From: Phoronis australis
Taxonomy: Eukaryota; Phoronida; Phoronidae
Reading direction: 5' to 3'
Length of the DNA stretch: 64,000 nt
Assembly (NCBI GenBank): GCA_002633005.1
Contig: NMRA01000001.1
Span: 505,299-569,298, forward strand
Shown one piece after another: positions 1 to 13,200 of this stretch. A program made the position numbers and the translations under genes. The notes beneath the pieces are model-generated. The model ran no database searches. It was not told where the DNA came from and was given only the letters and a program-made list of their open reading frames with translations. Numbering within the stretch: position 1 is the stretch's first letter; each line of letters begins with the position of its first letter.

Positions 1-1
1 A

Positions 2-426
2 GAAACAGTTTTAAATGTAACAGAGATGAACACAACGGTAACTTTGCACTGAACTTGTAGCATCTTCTGAAAATAGTTAAATAACAACAATATTAGCTAT
101 TGTAGTTATCAAGGAATCGGCGCCTGAGTTGCAGACGATATAATATTTAGCAAATGAAATCTGAGACAGAATGTCATAAAATTAACAGTCCTGTTTCAGG
201 TGTTACGATTGAGACCTGATTGCATGTTGAGTGTTATTTACACTGCTACAGTTGTATTACTTTAAACTACTTTCCGAAAATTTGATGATCTAACCGGCTA
301 ACGACGTCGCGTCGACATTGTCCTACCTTTTGAACTTTCCATGTCAGAGGTCACTGTTAAAGTAGTGCGGGAGGTGAATGCGGAAAACATTATTAAATGG
401 CCGTATTTCCCTCGACAGATTCAACG
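2..426 (+). repeat. Duplicated block, inverted partner at 53665-54074
   Basis: This block reads as the reverse complement of 53665-54074, with substitutions and small indels. Shared stretches include GAAACAGTTTTAAATGTAA, TTGCATGTTGAGTGTTATTT and ACCTTTTGAACTTTCCATGT. Homology starts at the window edge and stops near 426, so the left boundary is not visible. The right-hand partner lies about 250 bp upstream of the non-coding first exon of the receptor at 52175-53420. An open frame of 133 codons starts at 341 inside it. Its first 28 codons are alignable in the partner, but the differences there are mostly amino-acid changing, so I do not call it coding. Confidence 0.8.
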
Positions 427-2879
427 CCCATGGGATAATGTGTTTAAACACCGTACGTCTGAGGTCCTTCAGGTACGAGATGATGGTATCAAGCAGTTGC
501 ACCAAAGTAACACGACATTGTCTTGTGCGTCTCTGACCAACTTGATCCGGGATCATTTTCTCATTCGTGTGGTAAAGAAACTCGTTCAAGAAAAGAATCA
601 TACAATTCTTCCACGTTATACTTTATGGTTCAGTTGGACAACATATTCAAAATTTTCAAGTTATTCATTGTCGTTGCAATTTAATGGACCAAAGCGAAAT
701 AACACCGCATCGCCTCGGTTAACACCAATAATAGCTGTTTAAAACAAAAGGTTAAGAAACGTCGATTGCTCAGCCTAACTGCCAATGCTGGAACTAGCGA
801 TTTGTATTTAGGTAACTGGAAGCCTCAAGGGTGACGATTGTGAATTCAAGGCAAGTGGTTTGATCGCATTTTGGCAGCTGGAGTAACCATTCACGAAGGT
901 ATGGTGCCTGATCTCCAACAATAACGAAATGATCTATCGCAAGCTCCGACCCCTTGCGAAATGTCGACAAACAAACAATAAGCTTTACCTGCTAACGTGG
1001 TGTTTGTCGGGTAAAATGGCGGCTTGAAAACGCAGGTGTGTCAAGAATGCTGCGTTCGGTTAAGTCGTCACTCAAAATCCTGGCGATAGGTCAATTGTGA
1101 TAGTTCTTTCCCAGCTCGGACCACTTGCTATCTGAGGAAAGACCTGATTGGAACTACATGAAGTTTTATAGCCCGAAGAGGTCTTCATCAGTTTTGTCTC
1201 TTTGAACCCGGAAGCAGTTTTTTTAACTGCTAATTGTTCCTATATGTACTCGGACTGTCACATTTCCGGGGAAAACGGTACCAAATTTATTAACTAGTTT
1301 TAACATGGAATTTTTTTAAAGCCATGAATACAGTAATAAATATAACAACATACATTTTTGAAATAAAGATACAATTCAAGAAAGAAATGGGTGTTCAAAT
1401 TTGAATGCGTTTTACGGCAGTAACGCTATTTTTACAATTACAGTGGACACTCGTCCCTCGGTTACGGCAAAACTGTTAGAAAGTCCAATGTCTATTTCTT
1501 AAAAACTAGATAAAGAAACGATGTTCGTACCGTTTGGATGGACGGAGAGTGAACAAGGAAGAACTGAACTATTTTAGCGCTGAAAAATTGAAACACCTTC
1601 CCTTTCTGAGTCGTCATGATTAAAGCAAACTCTTTTCGCGAGATAGCAAGACCCATTCCATTTCAAGTCATACTTTCGTGAAGGTTTTTCTCTGTAAAAT
1701 GCCAATTTCATAAACGTAAAGGACGGCAGCGAAACGAAGAAGCGCACCGGCAATATGTTCTCAGTGTATTTTAGACCTACCACGAACCGTATCCTTTGGA
1801 AGCGTGGTCAGGATCCTCGTAACATTCTAGGTCCGCCATTGAGAGTGAGTGAAAATAGTCTCTTGATTATACGCGGCACAGCCATAAACACGTAGTTTTT
1901 CCCGAGAGACCCTTTTCGAAACAACTGTGCGCTGATTTGTTGCTGTGCACCGTTATGGTTTTGATAGTCATGTGTACAAACGACTGCTGATTAGTCTGCA
2001 AATACATACGTTCTCATAGCATTACTATATACATATCTATGCATGTACATGTATGTATAAGTGTTTATATTTTATTTTGGTAATCATTTTAGTTTGGTTT
2101 TCAATTCGCATTATGTTTAATATGAATTTGTCTGCATTTAGTGCCGCATATCTTCCAGGGATATATTTGTGTCTTAGATCTGTAAAAGGGATATAGCAAG
2201 CAAACGTGAAATCGAGGCTGAATAGAAGGCTGAACACAAACATCACATAGTCACCCATGACTATTACACTAAACCTTTCAGTCGGTAGGGCACCAGCACG
2301 CCCATGGGTCTAAATACGCCCATGTTTTAGCAGCCATGATCACCCGCGCATTCTGAGCTGCACGTGCAATATATTTCAGGCAGGATCATACTTCGCTTAT
2401 GAAGTACCACTGGGGTTAGTGTCATTGTTTAAACCACAAAAAGTCAGCATTTCCCAGTACTCCTCTGATACATTTTTTACTGGTATACAGAACATAAATA
2501 CAGAGACATGTAAAACAAAAAACCAAGCCATTCTCACTCTTAACATACACACACGCACACACGCACCTGCCCACCCTCAATATACCCACTTTAAGTCAGG
2601 CAACAGTTATGGTTAACCACTTTCTTCAGGTTCCATGGTATTCGTCTAAATTACCATTATTTAATAAAATTCTTCTTTGAATATAAAATTCTCCTTCTAA
2701 TATCTTAAGGAAATGACAGAAACTGGTAATTATTTTTTACTCCTGGATAGGTAAATAAAATGTTTTAATTGCAAATGTATCCAATTTAAAACTTTATTTT
2801 CATTACTTATGGGCATGCCAAAATCATTGTTTTTTGCCAATAACTATATTTATACCTTTTACCAACAACACCCAACTGC
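427..2879. other. Intergenic, no gene recognised
   Basis: Only short frames without recognisable motifs or convincing splice context are seen. A CA-rich microsatellite lies at about 2543-2575. Nothing else is supported. Confidence 0.5.
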
Positions 2880-5800
2880 GTAATTCTCCTATCAATGTTT
2901 TTATATTGCATTAGAAAAGGGTGTGATCCACTGTTTCGCTTTGTGAATGGCAGAAAGTACATACATCGGAGTCCACCACGTTAATTTTTCTAAGAAAAGA
3001 GTTCGTTACAAGTATTCTATGTAATAGTTTAAACTGCAGTGTACATAACTTGAAATCATAAGTAGTTTTAAAAGACAATCACTTCGATAGTTATAACCTT
3101 CTTGAAATCTTTTTGGGCAATAGGAAAAATTTTGTTCTGGCAAACAATTACATATATCATTTTAAATATTGACGTGCAGTTTAAAAATTACGGATATTAA
3201 AAGGTATTATTGGTCCAAAAATCTTAATTAATCTTAATTAATTGCATTTGTAATGGTGCTCTCCTCAGAAACCACCTAAAAGACTCATTCAGAGAACAAT
3301 ATTCCAAAAAGTGCGTAGATATATTTGAGACCTTTTTAAATTCAGTAAATGAGTAAAACCTGTTATTTTCATCAAGTAGGTCATTAATAAAAAGAACACC
3401 ACCACTAGCATACTTGCTAAAGAAGATAGATTTTCTGTCTATTAGTATTTCATCATTATTCCATAAACTTGTTGAGAGTAAATCATTCGCATCCTTATGG
3501 GACTGTTTACTTATGAAAAAAGATCAGTTATTTAGAACAAAAAGGATTGATTACTTCAGTATGATGTTCAATAAAATCATTTCCAAAATTTATAATATTT
3601 GACTTTGCAATCCCTGTTTCAAGTTCAAACAAATTCACCCATTTTGATTCAGAGGTAAGTAGTCTTTTTATCCATGAAATTTTTATAGCCTTGTCAAAAA
3701 GAATTATATTCAACATTTTAACTCCCCCTTCCTCATAAGTTTTAATTAATACACCTCTCTTCACTCACTCAACTTTGTTATTCCAAATAAACTTAAAAAT
3801 GTTTGCGTTCAATTCATTCATAATAATGTCTGATGGAGTATGCAGGGTTGTCATGAAGTGAATAATTTTTGGCACCATCAAGGTCTTCACCACCGTAACT
3901 TTCCCAAAAAAGGAGATCTTCTTCTAGACCAAATTTTGATAAGATTATTGGCTTCATCAATCCTCTCATTGTAGTTGATGTCAATCATGTTTTCTAGGTT
4001 AACTCTGAACTTGATACCTAGAATCTTAAATTCCGTCATGCCCCATTCCAACTTCCATCTCGCGTGATGGAAAACAGCTTTACAATTTTTTAATGCACAA
4101 CCAAATAACATTTGTTTTGTAATAATTTACTCTCAAACCAGACATTTCTGCATATTTACTCAAAACTTCCATAGTAGCTTCCAAACTACGCCGTGAACCA
4201 TGTAAGAAAAACGTTTTGTCATCAGCATACTGAGTAAGTATAAATTCATCATTTCCTATTTGAATGCCTTTAATTTCCCTATCTTGTTTCGTCATCATAT
4301 CTAATATTTCAGCACATAAAATGAAAACACATGGAGAAAGAGGATCACCTTGTTTACAGCCCCTGTGCAGAGTAACACTTCTGGACAGGAAACGGGGGTT
4401 TTGAACAATGCATGACACCGGACAATTACAAAAGGTTTTAATCCAACGCTTAATTGAGGCCTTGAACTTAAAAATATCCAAAACTTAATTTATGAAGTTC
4501 CATGACAAGCTATCATAAGCTTTTTCTAAATCTATTTTAATAACTGCCCCGGTATACCATTTTTAACAGAAGTTCATAATGTCAAAGGTCAATCTTATGT
4601 TTTCATCCACACATCTCCCTTTTATAAATCCCGTCTGATCCGAGGAAATCATATATCCAAGTACCGTTTTCTTTTGTCTAGCAATACATCCGGATGCCAA
4701 CTTGTAAACACTGCTGAGCACAGTTATTGGCCTCCAGTTTTTTATGAATTTTTTAGCCTTATCTGGCTTTGGAATTAAAGTTACGACCCCAGTTTTTTTG
4801 CGTGTTTGACATTTCGATTTTTTCATAGCTTTCATTTATGTGTCTTAAAACAAAATAGTCTAAATCTTTCCCGAAAAAGTTGAAAAATTTATTTGTGAAA
4901 CCATCTGACCCGGGTTTTTTTCATTTTTTGAATTTTTCAATACAGAACAGAGTTCTTCATGTGTTATACGTCCCTCAAGCTCCATAGCAAATTATCGGGA
5001 AGCTTCTTTGAAACAATAAGATTCTCTATTTTACTTTTTTCAATAGAACTGTTGTCAGAATAAAGTTTTTCGTAAAAATTCGCGGCCACGTCTAGTATCT
5101 TTTCTTTATTTGTAATTATTTCTCCATTTTCCAATTCTATTTCATACATAAGTTTGTTACGAAAATGTCTCAACTCTAAACTACAAAAATATTGTTTTGG
5201 GCGTTCCTCCTCTATCCTTTTTGCCCTGGATCTGACGTAATACCCTTTTAATTTCTCTGGCCTTATCTCTAGAAGAGCACTCTTTTCCTTTCTAAATATT
5301 CAAAAGTTCTATCATCAACACATTGTTCTAAATTCTCTGTTTCTTTCTCTAACTTATTCTCTTGACTATATATTTCTTTCTTTTTTGAATAGAGTAAAAA
5401 GAGTATTTTTCTTATTTCCATTAACAGCACATCCAAAAATAGTTGATCATTTATAACAAACTGAATCACACTGTTCAAAATATTTTGAATTTTGGCTAAA
5501 TGGTATACCGGAACGGCATATTGCTTTTTAATATCAGTTATTGTATCTTGACCGATGTCTACATATTCCTTGTCATTTAAAAGTGAATTTTTAAATTTCC
5601 AGAGTCCTTTACCTCTCGTAATTCTTCTAAATTTTATGTTTAACAAGACCCCAGAATGATCTGATCGGTAACTTGGAGTTATAGAAATTCTGTGGACACG
5701 ATGCATCAAAGTTTTGGAAACCAGCCTAGCCTGTTTAATTGGATTTTTTCTTCGCCAAGTGAATCTTCTCTTTGAAGAAAAAAATTCTCGAAAGGGATCA

Positions 5801-6330
5801 CAAACATTAAACGTATTAATCATTCCCTTAAGAAATTTTGTAACTTTTGCATTATTACAAAATCTATAACTGCAATTATCCAGTTCTTGACTCAGAACTA
5901 AATTAAAATCTCCACATTAAATAAACTTATCAACATCAATCTCTTCAATTATCGAAAATATATTACTATAAAAGTCCGGGTTATCAGTATTTGGACCGTA
6001 CAAATTTACAAGAATAATCCTATCTCCCCCGGCTCCACAATTAATTCTATAATAACATAATTTCCCGTAGGGTCCTTTCTCACATTTTGAACAGTGAACT
6101 CAAAGTTATTGTTAAATAGTTCGAATAGCAACTCCTCTTGAGTTGCTCTGGTAAGAACTGAAATAGCTAGTGCATCCCCAATGAGATTCAATGTACGGCT
6201 CCAAATCACACGGAAAGTGAGTGTCTTGTAGACAATATATGTTAAATACTTTACTTGTTATATAATTAAAGACATCTCTTCTTTTTTCTGGGGTTCCTAA
6301 ACCCTGGCATTAAACTGAAAAGATATTAAT
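2880..6330 (-). pseudogene. L1/Tx1-like LINE ORF2, degenerate
   Basis: Read on the minus strand, broken frames follow the order of an L1/Tx1-type ORF2. An endonuclease start (CQGL...KRRDVF, LQDTHF) lies near 6325-6215. The endonuclease body follows, with a (C)GDFN motif near 5890, a TW..K motif and SDHSG near 5665. Reverse transcriptase pieces follow: WRPITVLSSVYK near 4720, DQTGFIKGR near 4630, CKQGDPLSP near 4350 and QYADDKTFF near 4220. A Cys-rich CTFCHSQSETVDH motif near 2945 is the zf-RVT type tail. Stop codons and frameshifts interrupt it throughout, including one just before GDFN, so it cannot make an active enzyme. No ORF1 and no target-site duplication were found. The family is known for target-primed retrotransposition; the L1/Tx1 assignment rests on motif spelling only. 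Confidence 0.88.
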
Positions 6331-7139
6331 TCCGATTCTGATACAGTTTTTATTTATTTGTTAACACGTGCCACGTTCAGCCGCTCGATCCTCCACCCCG
6401 GCACCGCCAACCGATTACGAGGAACGAGTCGTCATTACTTAGATGAGGTCGAAATTACTAATTATTACTATACCTTTAAAACACTGTGGCAAGAACACGG
6501 TGTTGGATAATGAAAATCCCAAATAAGTACCTCTTCGCTCAAGATTGTAATAAATTTGACAAAAAATGCAAATCTTTTCTTCCGTCGATGCCGGGCACAT
6601 AAAGTATATCACAGACCACTTCAACTGTAAATAAGTTGGACACAATTTGTTGCGAAAAATATGGATTAGAGCATCAGATGTCTTTATTCTCTAAGCAAAA
6701 TAAGTTTTCAGCAAATACCGTTCACATAGCAATCGTTAATATACGAGAAACCAAACCCAAATACATAGCGAACGGAACAGCACCGGCGATCCTAGTAGCG
6801 ATATCCGTCCAGTGTTTTAGTGGGGTGCAGCCAAACACATTTTGGCATTTGAAAATAGTCCCTACGCAACGTAACTTACGTTCAGTGCTCAAGGTCATAC
6901 GGTGGACTTTGGGCACCTACTTATTTAAATGGGGCAACTTGATTTTTTCTGTATGGCTAGTTATACCATTAAGCAATTGATACCATAAAAGTTCCCACGT
7001 TTTAAGTTGCACTTTTTTTATAGAAAAGCAGTTTTTTGTGAGTCCAAATGTTACATTATTGAACAAGAGGTAGCGCTAAATCCAACAAAAGACTAGCAAA
7101 AGATGGGATTTTAGCCAATCACAAGCTCAGAAATTAAGT
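6331..7139. other. Intergenic, no gene recognised
   Basis: Overlapping short frames on both strands at 6439-6980 show no domain and no splice logic, and they overlap each other. I see nothing else here. Confidence 0.45.
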
Positions 7140-7160
7140 AACTGTAGACCTAATCTAATA

Positions 7161-7540
7161 TGGCGGCTCCCTTAGAGATGCTGTTAATAAATGCTGCATA
7201 CACTTTCAAGCACTAAACTCATATGATTTGCTGAGTTTCTCGAAAGTGACATGGGCAAAGAGCATTGACTGTGTGAAAGAATGACTTTCCCTTGGAGATG
7301 AAGACAGTAATGAGCACAATGTGTGTCACCAGTTGGCATTTGCATCAAGTAACTTCACGGATTCGCGTGGCCGTGGCCGTGGGTTTCAGGCACTATAGTA
7401 TCACAAACCATGTTATACAAGCTTACTGGCGTTACAAAGATTGAAAGAGCAAAGAGGACAGATTGCGAAATTATAAAGTATGCCGAGAATAGAACTCCCT
7501 GATTACGACCAAGATGATGATGAATGTTAAATTTTTCCTG
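7161..7540 (+). pseudogene. Decayed repeat-borne frame (MAAPLEML type)
   Basis: The frame opens with MAAPLEMLLINAAYTF and hits a stop two codons later. The copy at 38395-38640 stays open for 81 codons with the same start. The difference is the 85-base segment bounded by ACTTTC repeats, which is present here and absent there. No known domain is recognised. It is described because both copies share the start codon and surrounding sequence. Confidence 0.4.
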
Positions 7541-8074
7541 GGAGTATGATAAATTGATGCAAGTCACTGAGTCAGTGCCTCAATAGGAAACATGTCACTT
7601 CATACTCAAGTCAACACGTACCCAAGTCAAATTTCAAAAGTATTTCAAAACTATGTAATTTGGCAAAGTAGTGATTAAAATCAATCAATCGTGCCATATT
7701 TATGCAAAGCGACTCAATATTACCCGTTATTTAGTGAACGAAAATGAAAGTTTATTAGTAATGTTTTTAGCACGGGTACTAGTTGACTTAGGTGCGAGTT
7801 GGCTAAGGTAAGAACTGACTGGAAACCCTCATATGCACAACTCGTAAAAAGACTGTGTTCCCTGGATTCTGTGTCTGGCCTGCTTGTGTTTGGATCGATC
7901 ATCCAGACAATTCACTGAATAATCGGTCCGTGTGATGGCATTCAAATGCAGGTAAGGCAAATAATCCAATAACAATGTGACCATTTTTCTTCAGTGTACA
8001 TTGTTATTTTATCAGTATTCATAGCTCTGGGCATGGTGTAAGATATCTATAAAAATTATACTTTTTGTAATGTC

Positions 8075-8221
8075 CAGGGATGGGGGAGAGGTAGTCTCCA
8101 TACTCGAATCTCAGCTCGAAAACTGACCAATTGCATGCCACAATTCTAGTAAATTCACTTGAGTTGTGCACTGTGGATAGTTAGGCTTTGAGTCTGAGTT
8201 TGAAGATTACACCCTGGGCCC
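8075..8221. mobile_element. Miniature TIR element, GGGCCC family
   Basis: The ends read as an inverted pair: the left end runs from AGGGATGGGGG through AGTCTCCATACTCG, and the right end finishes AAGATTACACCCTGGGCCC. It is one of five copies in the window sharing a GGGCCC...(A)ATCTC...ACTC end signature. It sits inside repeat copy A, and the same element is at the matching place in copy B, so it was present before the two copies separated. Confidence 0.6.
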
Positions 8222-9060
8222 AGGTGATTGGCCATCAATGTCATTATTGAAATCAAATAAATGTTGGAATGCCGTGCGGTTACCGATGAATAAAAATATA
8301 AAATAGTCCATAGCACGCCCTTGACAAAGAGCGCATCGCTCAAAACGTGGGGATATTTTTTATATATTTTACTACCGACGCTCGTCGTTTTAGTTAAACT
8401 AGTTCTACTATAATGTAATCATTGACTACAGAATGCACCTATATCTGGAGCACCACCATTAACATTTTCAAGCTACTTTTACTCTCATGTTTTGCTAAAA
8501 GGCACATAGGTGCCTGTATTTCAGATATAGGTGCAGCTTCACACATATGGTTGAAGAATAACAAAGCACATCAAATATTTTGAGAACAGTCATTTTTATT
8601 TAGTTTTTACTCATTCAACATAGTTTGTTGTTGGTTTGCTTTCAAAGTAATTTTGTACAGTGTTGTTGGAACACTATCTTCAAAAGTTCTACTTATTGTG
8701 TTTTTTTGAAATAACAAAATTTATTTGAGTGAAAGTTCAATTTGGATTGTAAAGACTTGTGTGCATATCTGAAAATGTATGTTAACTTTCAAACTAAAAT
8801 TTGTTTTCAAGACCATTTTGCATACAAACCCATGAGTATCTTTTTCACTTTTGAGCACAACACGTTAGGCCGTGTATATGCATGTCTTGTTTTGAGTGTT
8901 TACTATCTGTCTTTTGATCATTCTTTTTACTTTCATTCAGTTATTGCACTAAAGAATTGAGTACATGTCAACATCTATCATTTTGTAGGACAGGCCTACA
9001 ATGCTTTCAATATTTTTAAACTCTGACAACGGTTTTTATTTTTAATTTGCTTGGTTATAG

Positions 9061-9540
9061 GTGGGTTGTTTTTGGATGCTGCTATGGCCGGAAATAGCAT
9101 GGACCTTTTGATCGTACTACAGGGAAGAGATCTGGTAGCACTCGAATCAAATACCATGTTCTTGCTACAAAAGCTTCACAAGACTACTGACAAAACAGAA
9201 GTCTAACGATAGTGAAATTTTCACAGATGTACTTCAAGAGTTTTGCTTTGAAGTTGTGGAGCAACGAATAATCTCACATGGGGAAATATTGCATTTGACT
9301 CTGTTAAAGTCACTGTTGGAGGAAACTTTATCCAAAAGAGGTTGTAATGAAATTACTGAGAATTTACCCTATTCTACAATTCCTTAGTTCAAAACGGAAT
9401 TAGAGTGAATTGTTGTTCAACAAAAATTTGTTCTTCTATAAATGCTGGACTAAAATGCACTGAAATGTGCAACTGCCAAAACTGTGGGAATGTCAAAGTT
9501 AGTGATGGAATTGAGTCAGTTGATGAGTAACAGTGTGATG
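9061..9540 (+). pseudogene. Decayed exon with CXC-like cysteine cluster
   Basis: A splice-acceptor-like tract (TTGCTTGGTTATAG) precedes a block reading GGLFLDAA...LLIVLQGRDLVALE. After a frame change, a second block reads EFCFEVVEQRIISHGE and LTLLKSLLEETLSKRGC. Near 9412-9500 it ends in a cysteine cluster, C-C-x4-C-x9-C-x4-C-x-C-x2-C-x-N, whose tail matches the second half of a tesmin/TSO1-type CXC motif. The copy at 56041-56509 (minus) is better preserved in part and keeps YHRSCYKRFTR. Frameshifts and stops make it non-functional. The protein family is unnamed to me; similar Cys-rich repeat-borne proteins are known in invertebrate genomes. Confidence 0.5.
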
Positions 9541-10232
9541 GACTTACATCCCAACCGGTGGAACTTGGATAGACATCTCATCAAGTGACAGAAACCAGGC
9601 TAGTAACTGGCCAAGTGAGCCTGGTGATTTGTGAAACATTTTTCTATTTTGATATTTACATCTCTAGTAATGGCTTTTTATGTTGTTACTTTCTTGGCAT
9701 TTTGCACTTCATCCAATTGCATTTGTTGCTATTCTATACATTTTTGTCGCCATTTTTGAAAAATTGTATGCTTTGGACTTGTAGCAGTGATTGTTTTTGT
9801 GTGACAGATTAGTAAATATGTGATAAAATAAATGTGAGTCATAGACAGTTTGATAATTATAGTTTTACCAACAGTAAAAACAGCATAAAACACTATGAAT
9901 GGTAGTTCCATATTTCACCAACAGGTGGCACCCATAAATTCATATTTTTCCATAATTCTACGTTTTAATTGAAAACTACAACAAAGTTTGTGTTTATTGT
10001 GACCTGAATACAGCCTGTAGGAATGTTATCTGCAGTATCATCCTTTATGGACACTTAATTTGTTTCTTTTCTAACTTTTTTTAATTCCATGTAAATTGTG
10101 CTGAATCGGCACAATTTTAACATCAAATTTCACAAAAATGTGCATCTTTAAACGTAGGAACTTTTTTGATTCATAAAGTATAATGATCTGTGACATCAAA
10201 AACACCTGAATTAAATTGTCCCCCTAAAATGG

Positions 10233-13200
10233 TCACAGAAGTGGTTTTCCAGGCCTGTGGCCTACAGCACTGTGTCCGTCCTCCAATATCGTGTCCTCAG
10301 TTGCGTTAAAGCAACCATCAGCGTACTCTTCACTTAGCGGGAACCGACCGTCATCAAGATCGTGGTCCTCTGTGAGTTCTCTGTAAGAAAATTAATTGTT
10401 TTGCTCATAACAGTCCATGCCAAGCTTCAGTAATTTGTCCATTAATTACCAACAAAAGTTACTCGGAAAGGGTTTACTAGACAGAGAGAGGGGGAAGGAG
10501 GGTGAGAGGGGGAAGGAGGGTGAGAGAGTTAGGTGGGATCAGTGTCATACCTGCATAAATTTTATTGCAAACATAAGGGCCGCATCGTTCAGCGAATGCC
10601 GAAATTTTTCATTCAAAACATTTGAACCAGAGCCCGAGTTTAGAGGGACACCGCGCTCCATTTACATCAGTGTAGACTAACAATTGTTTTTAAAATATCT
10701 GCAGAAAAGGTGTTTAGGGAGAGGTAATTCAATATTTTTGGAAGTGCCATATCTAGGAATTTAGGGAATCTACAAACAGAATACTCTTAGTTCAATAGGC
10801 CTTTCCTTCGTTTTTACAAATGCCGATCATTATTTTTTTTTTCACTGTGATATATATTTATTGAAGGATACACAGAACATACAAAGAAATAATAACAAAC
10901 CCAGAAACCGCGAAGCATTATATCTGGGTTGTAAACAATTCATAAATGAAACTTATATACATAGAGGTATATACAATTAAGTAGTATCTAAAATAAGTAT
11001 TCCAATACTTAGACATGCTATTACAGATATATAAAAACAAAAATATTTACAGATTCAAGTAGGGAAATCAGATGCAACAATATTGATAAACGGTACATAA
11101 AAATTTGCTAACGTTGCTTAGGAGGAATTTGTTGAGAACAAAGTCAAGGTTAGGACTACCATTCAGTAATAATGTAACTCTAGTAGGGATATTATTACAA
11201 GAATTGAGAGCGTTAACAACTGATTGGTTATCATTGAGTGCACGAAAGAGTGAGTCTCTCAGGGATTCGATGAGGGGACATTTGAAGAAAATATGAGGAT
11301 AAGATTGATGGTCACCACATTTACAGTTTGGAGATACATTACTAAAGTTGTGCCTGAACTTGTCAGAGTTGAGGAAAAGGCCACATCTTGATCTGTACAA
11401 TGCTATTTCGTTATCGCGGGTAAGGGAGAATTGAGTCAAGGGTGTTGAGTTATCAAAATTATGAAAAACAGTTCTAAAATTATTTTTTATACTCGTAAAA
11501 GAGTTGCTTTCCTTAACAGAGACTGGAAGAGAATTCCAGTTGTTGATGCACATCATGACTGTAGACCTTCTGAATGCCTGACTGAACGACGGAGGAATTG
11601 CATATGGGGTGGAGAATCTCAAATCACTACGATGGCCTTGTCTAATATATAGATCAAATATTTTTTTGACAGACACGTTGTTGACATTGTTTATTACCTT
11701 GAACGTAAATGTGGTCATGTGAAGATTGCGTCGAGTAGACAGTTTGGGCCACTTGAGATTATTCAAAACCTTAACACTATTGGATCCCCTGTAAGCTCCA
11801 GTTATGAGTAAGGCGGCTTGATATTGTAACTTCTCCAAATGTTGGAGTGCACCCGTATTGGCAGACTGATATATAATATCACAATAATCAATGTGTGGAA
11901 GTACAAAGGACTTGAACAAAACTTCTAAATGTGTAGAATTCAGATGACGAGAGACAAGCTTAAGTGGGTTAATTAGTTCCTGAGTTTTTTGTACGAGCTC
12001 CCGAACGTGAGGGGTGAATGAGAGTTTTTCATCTAACAGTATACCCAGATGTCTGTGCGACTGTTTTCTAGGAATGATTTCATCATTAAGTTTAAGGTCA
12101 TAAGACGGGTCAACAAGGAAGAGAGCATTAATAGATTTGGAGAAGGTAAGGTCAACGCTTTTTTCTGGTTTAAAATTCATTCTCCATTCTTGTGACCAAT
12201 AGCTTAGTTTATTTAAGTCGTGTTGAAGCTGCAAAGAACATTCAGGGCTGCTCCCTGCGAAGGGGTAAAAAAGCGCCGTGTCATCTGCATAAAGGTATGT
12301 GCTACATGACAGGTTATCAGGAAGGTCATTAATATAAACCAAGAAGAGAAGAGGGCCCAATACGCTACCCTGCGGTACACCTGCGTTTACAAATCCAGGA
12401 TGGGATAAAATTGAAAGTACGCCATCGACACGAACACTGTATGTTCTTTCGGAGAGATATGAGGTGATCATGTTTAAAAGATTACCAGTAATGCCATAGG
12501 ATCGAAGTTTGTGAAGTAGAAGGTCGTGAGGGACACAGTCGAAAGCAGAAGCTATATCTAGAAAAATGGACCTGACACTCTCTCCCTTCTCAAAATGTAA
12601 ATGAATCTCATGTACTATTTCAACAAGTTGTGCCACGGTGCTGTTCCCACGCAAAAAACCAAATTGACGATGATAGATCAAGTTGTTTTGTTTGAGAAAT
12701 GTAAGAATACTTTGAGCAATGATCTTCTCAAAGATTTTGGACAGGGTGTTAAGTAATGTTATTGGGCGATAATTTGAAATTTCAGTTTTGGAGCCTTTTT
12801 TGTGTATGGGGACCATAATTCCATGTTTCCAAGAAGACGGATAAATGCCTAGCTGAAGAAGTTTGTTAAACAGATTGGTCAGGGGCATGGTAATTTCGTT
12901 GGCAATCATTTTGATCATCTTGCTGGTTATTAAAGCTGTGCCATCATTCTTATTGGGGTCAATTTCATTGAGATACTTCCGGACATCAGTTTGATTAGCC
13001 GGGATGTCAGACAGTTGATTGAGACAACGTTCACGAAGAAAGGGAAAGTTACTTACTTCAGTTGGTGTAATGTGGCTTTTGTTCGTGAAAAATTTGAGAA
13101 ACAAATCAAATGCCGATCATTATCGACGATCCTTACAAGTTTGTTGTAAATCTCACTTCAGTCAAACAATTCGGCCTCATCCGCTATTTAGCGATGTTTA

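Larger units (their letters stand above)
7140..10272 (+). repeat. Three-copy intron-bearing repeat, copy A
   Basis: The segment is collinear with 38378-41640 (copy B) and, for its second half, with the reverse complement of 55330-56930 (copy C). It starts near the sequence AATATGGCGGCTCCCTTAGA and ends near TTTTCCAGGCCTGTGGCCTA. It carries two decayed coding blocks (near 7161-7540 and 9061-9540) and a nested GGGCCC miniature element at 8075-8221. The 9061 block is preceded by a splice-acceptor-like TTGCTTGGTTATAG, so the unit contains introns. That argues for a DNA transposon or segmental origin over a processed retrocopy. Clear terminal inverted repeats were not found. Relative to copy B it has about 85 extra bases near 7210-7295, flanked by ACTTTC on both sides. 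Confidence 0.75.

Noticed and set aside
341-742. 133-codon plus-strand frame
   Set aside because: It starts in a duplicated block. In the partner copy the aligned codons differ mostly at amino-acid-changing positions and the frame does not persist, so selection on a protein is not indicated.
11105-11652. Plus-strand frames across the LINE
   Set aside because: They are antisense to the intact minus-strand reverse transcriptase frame.
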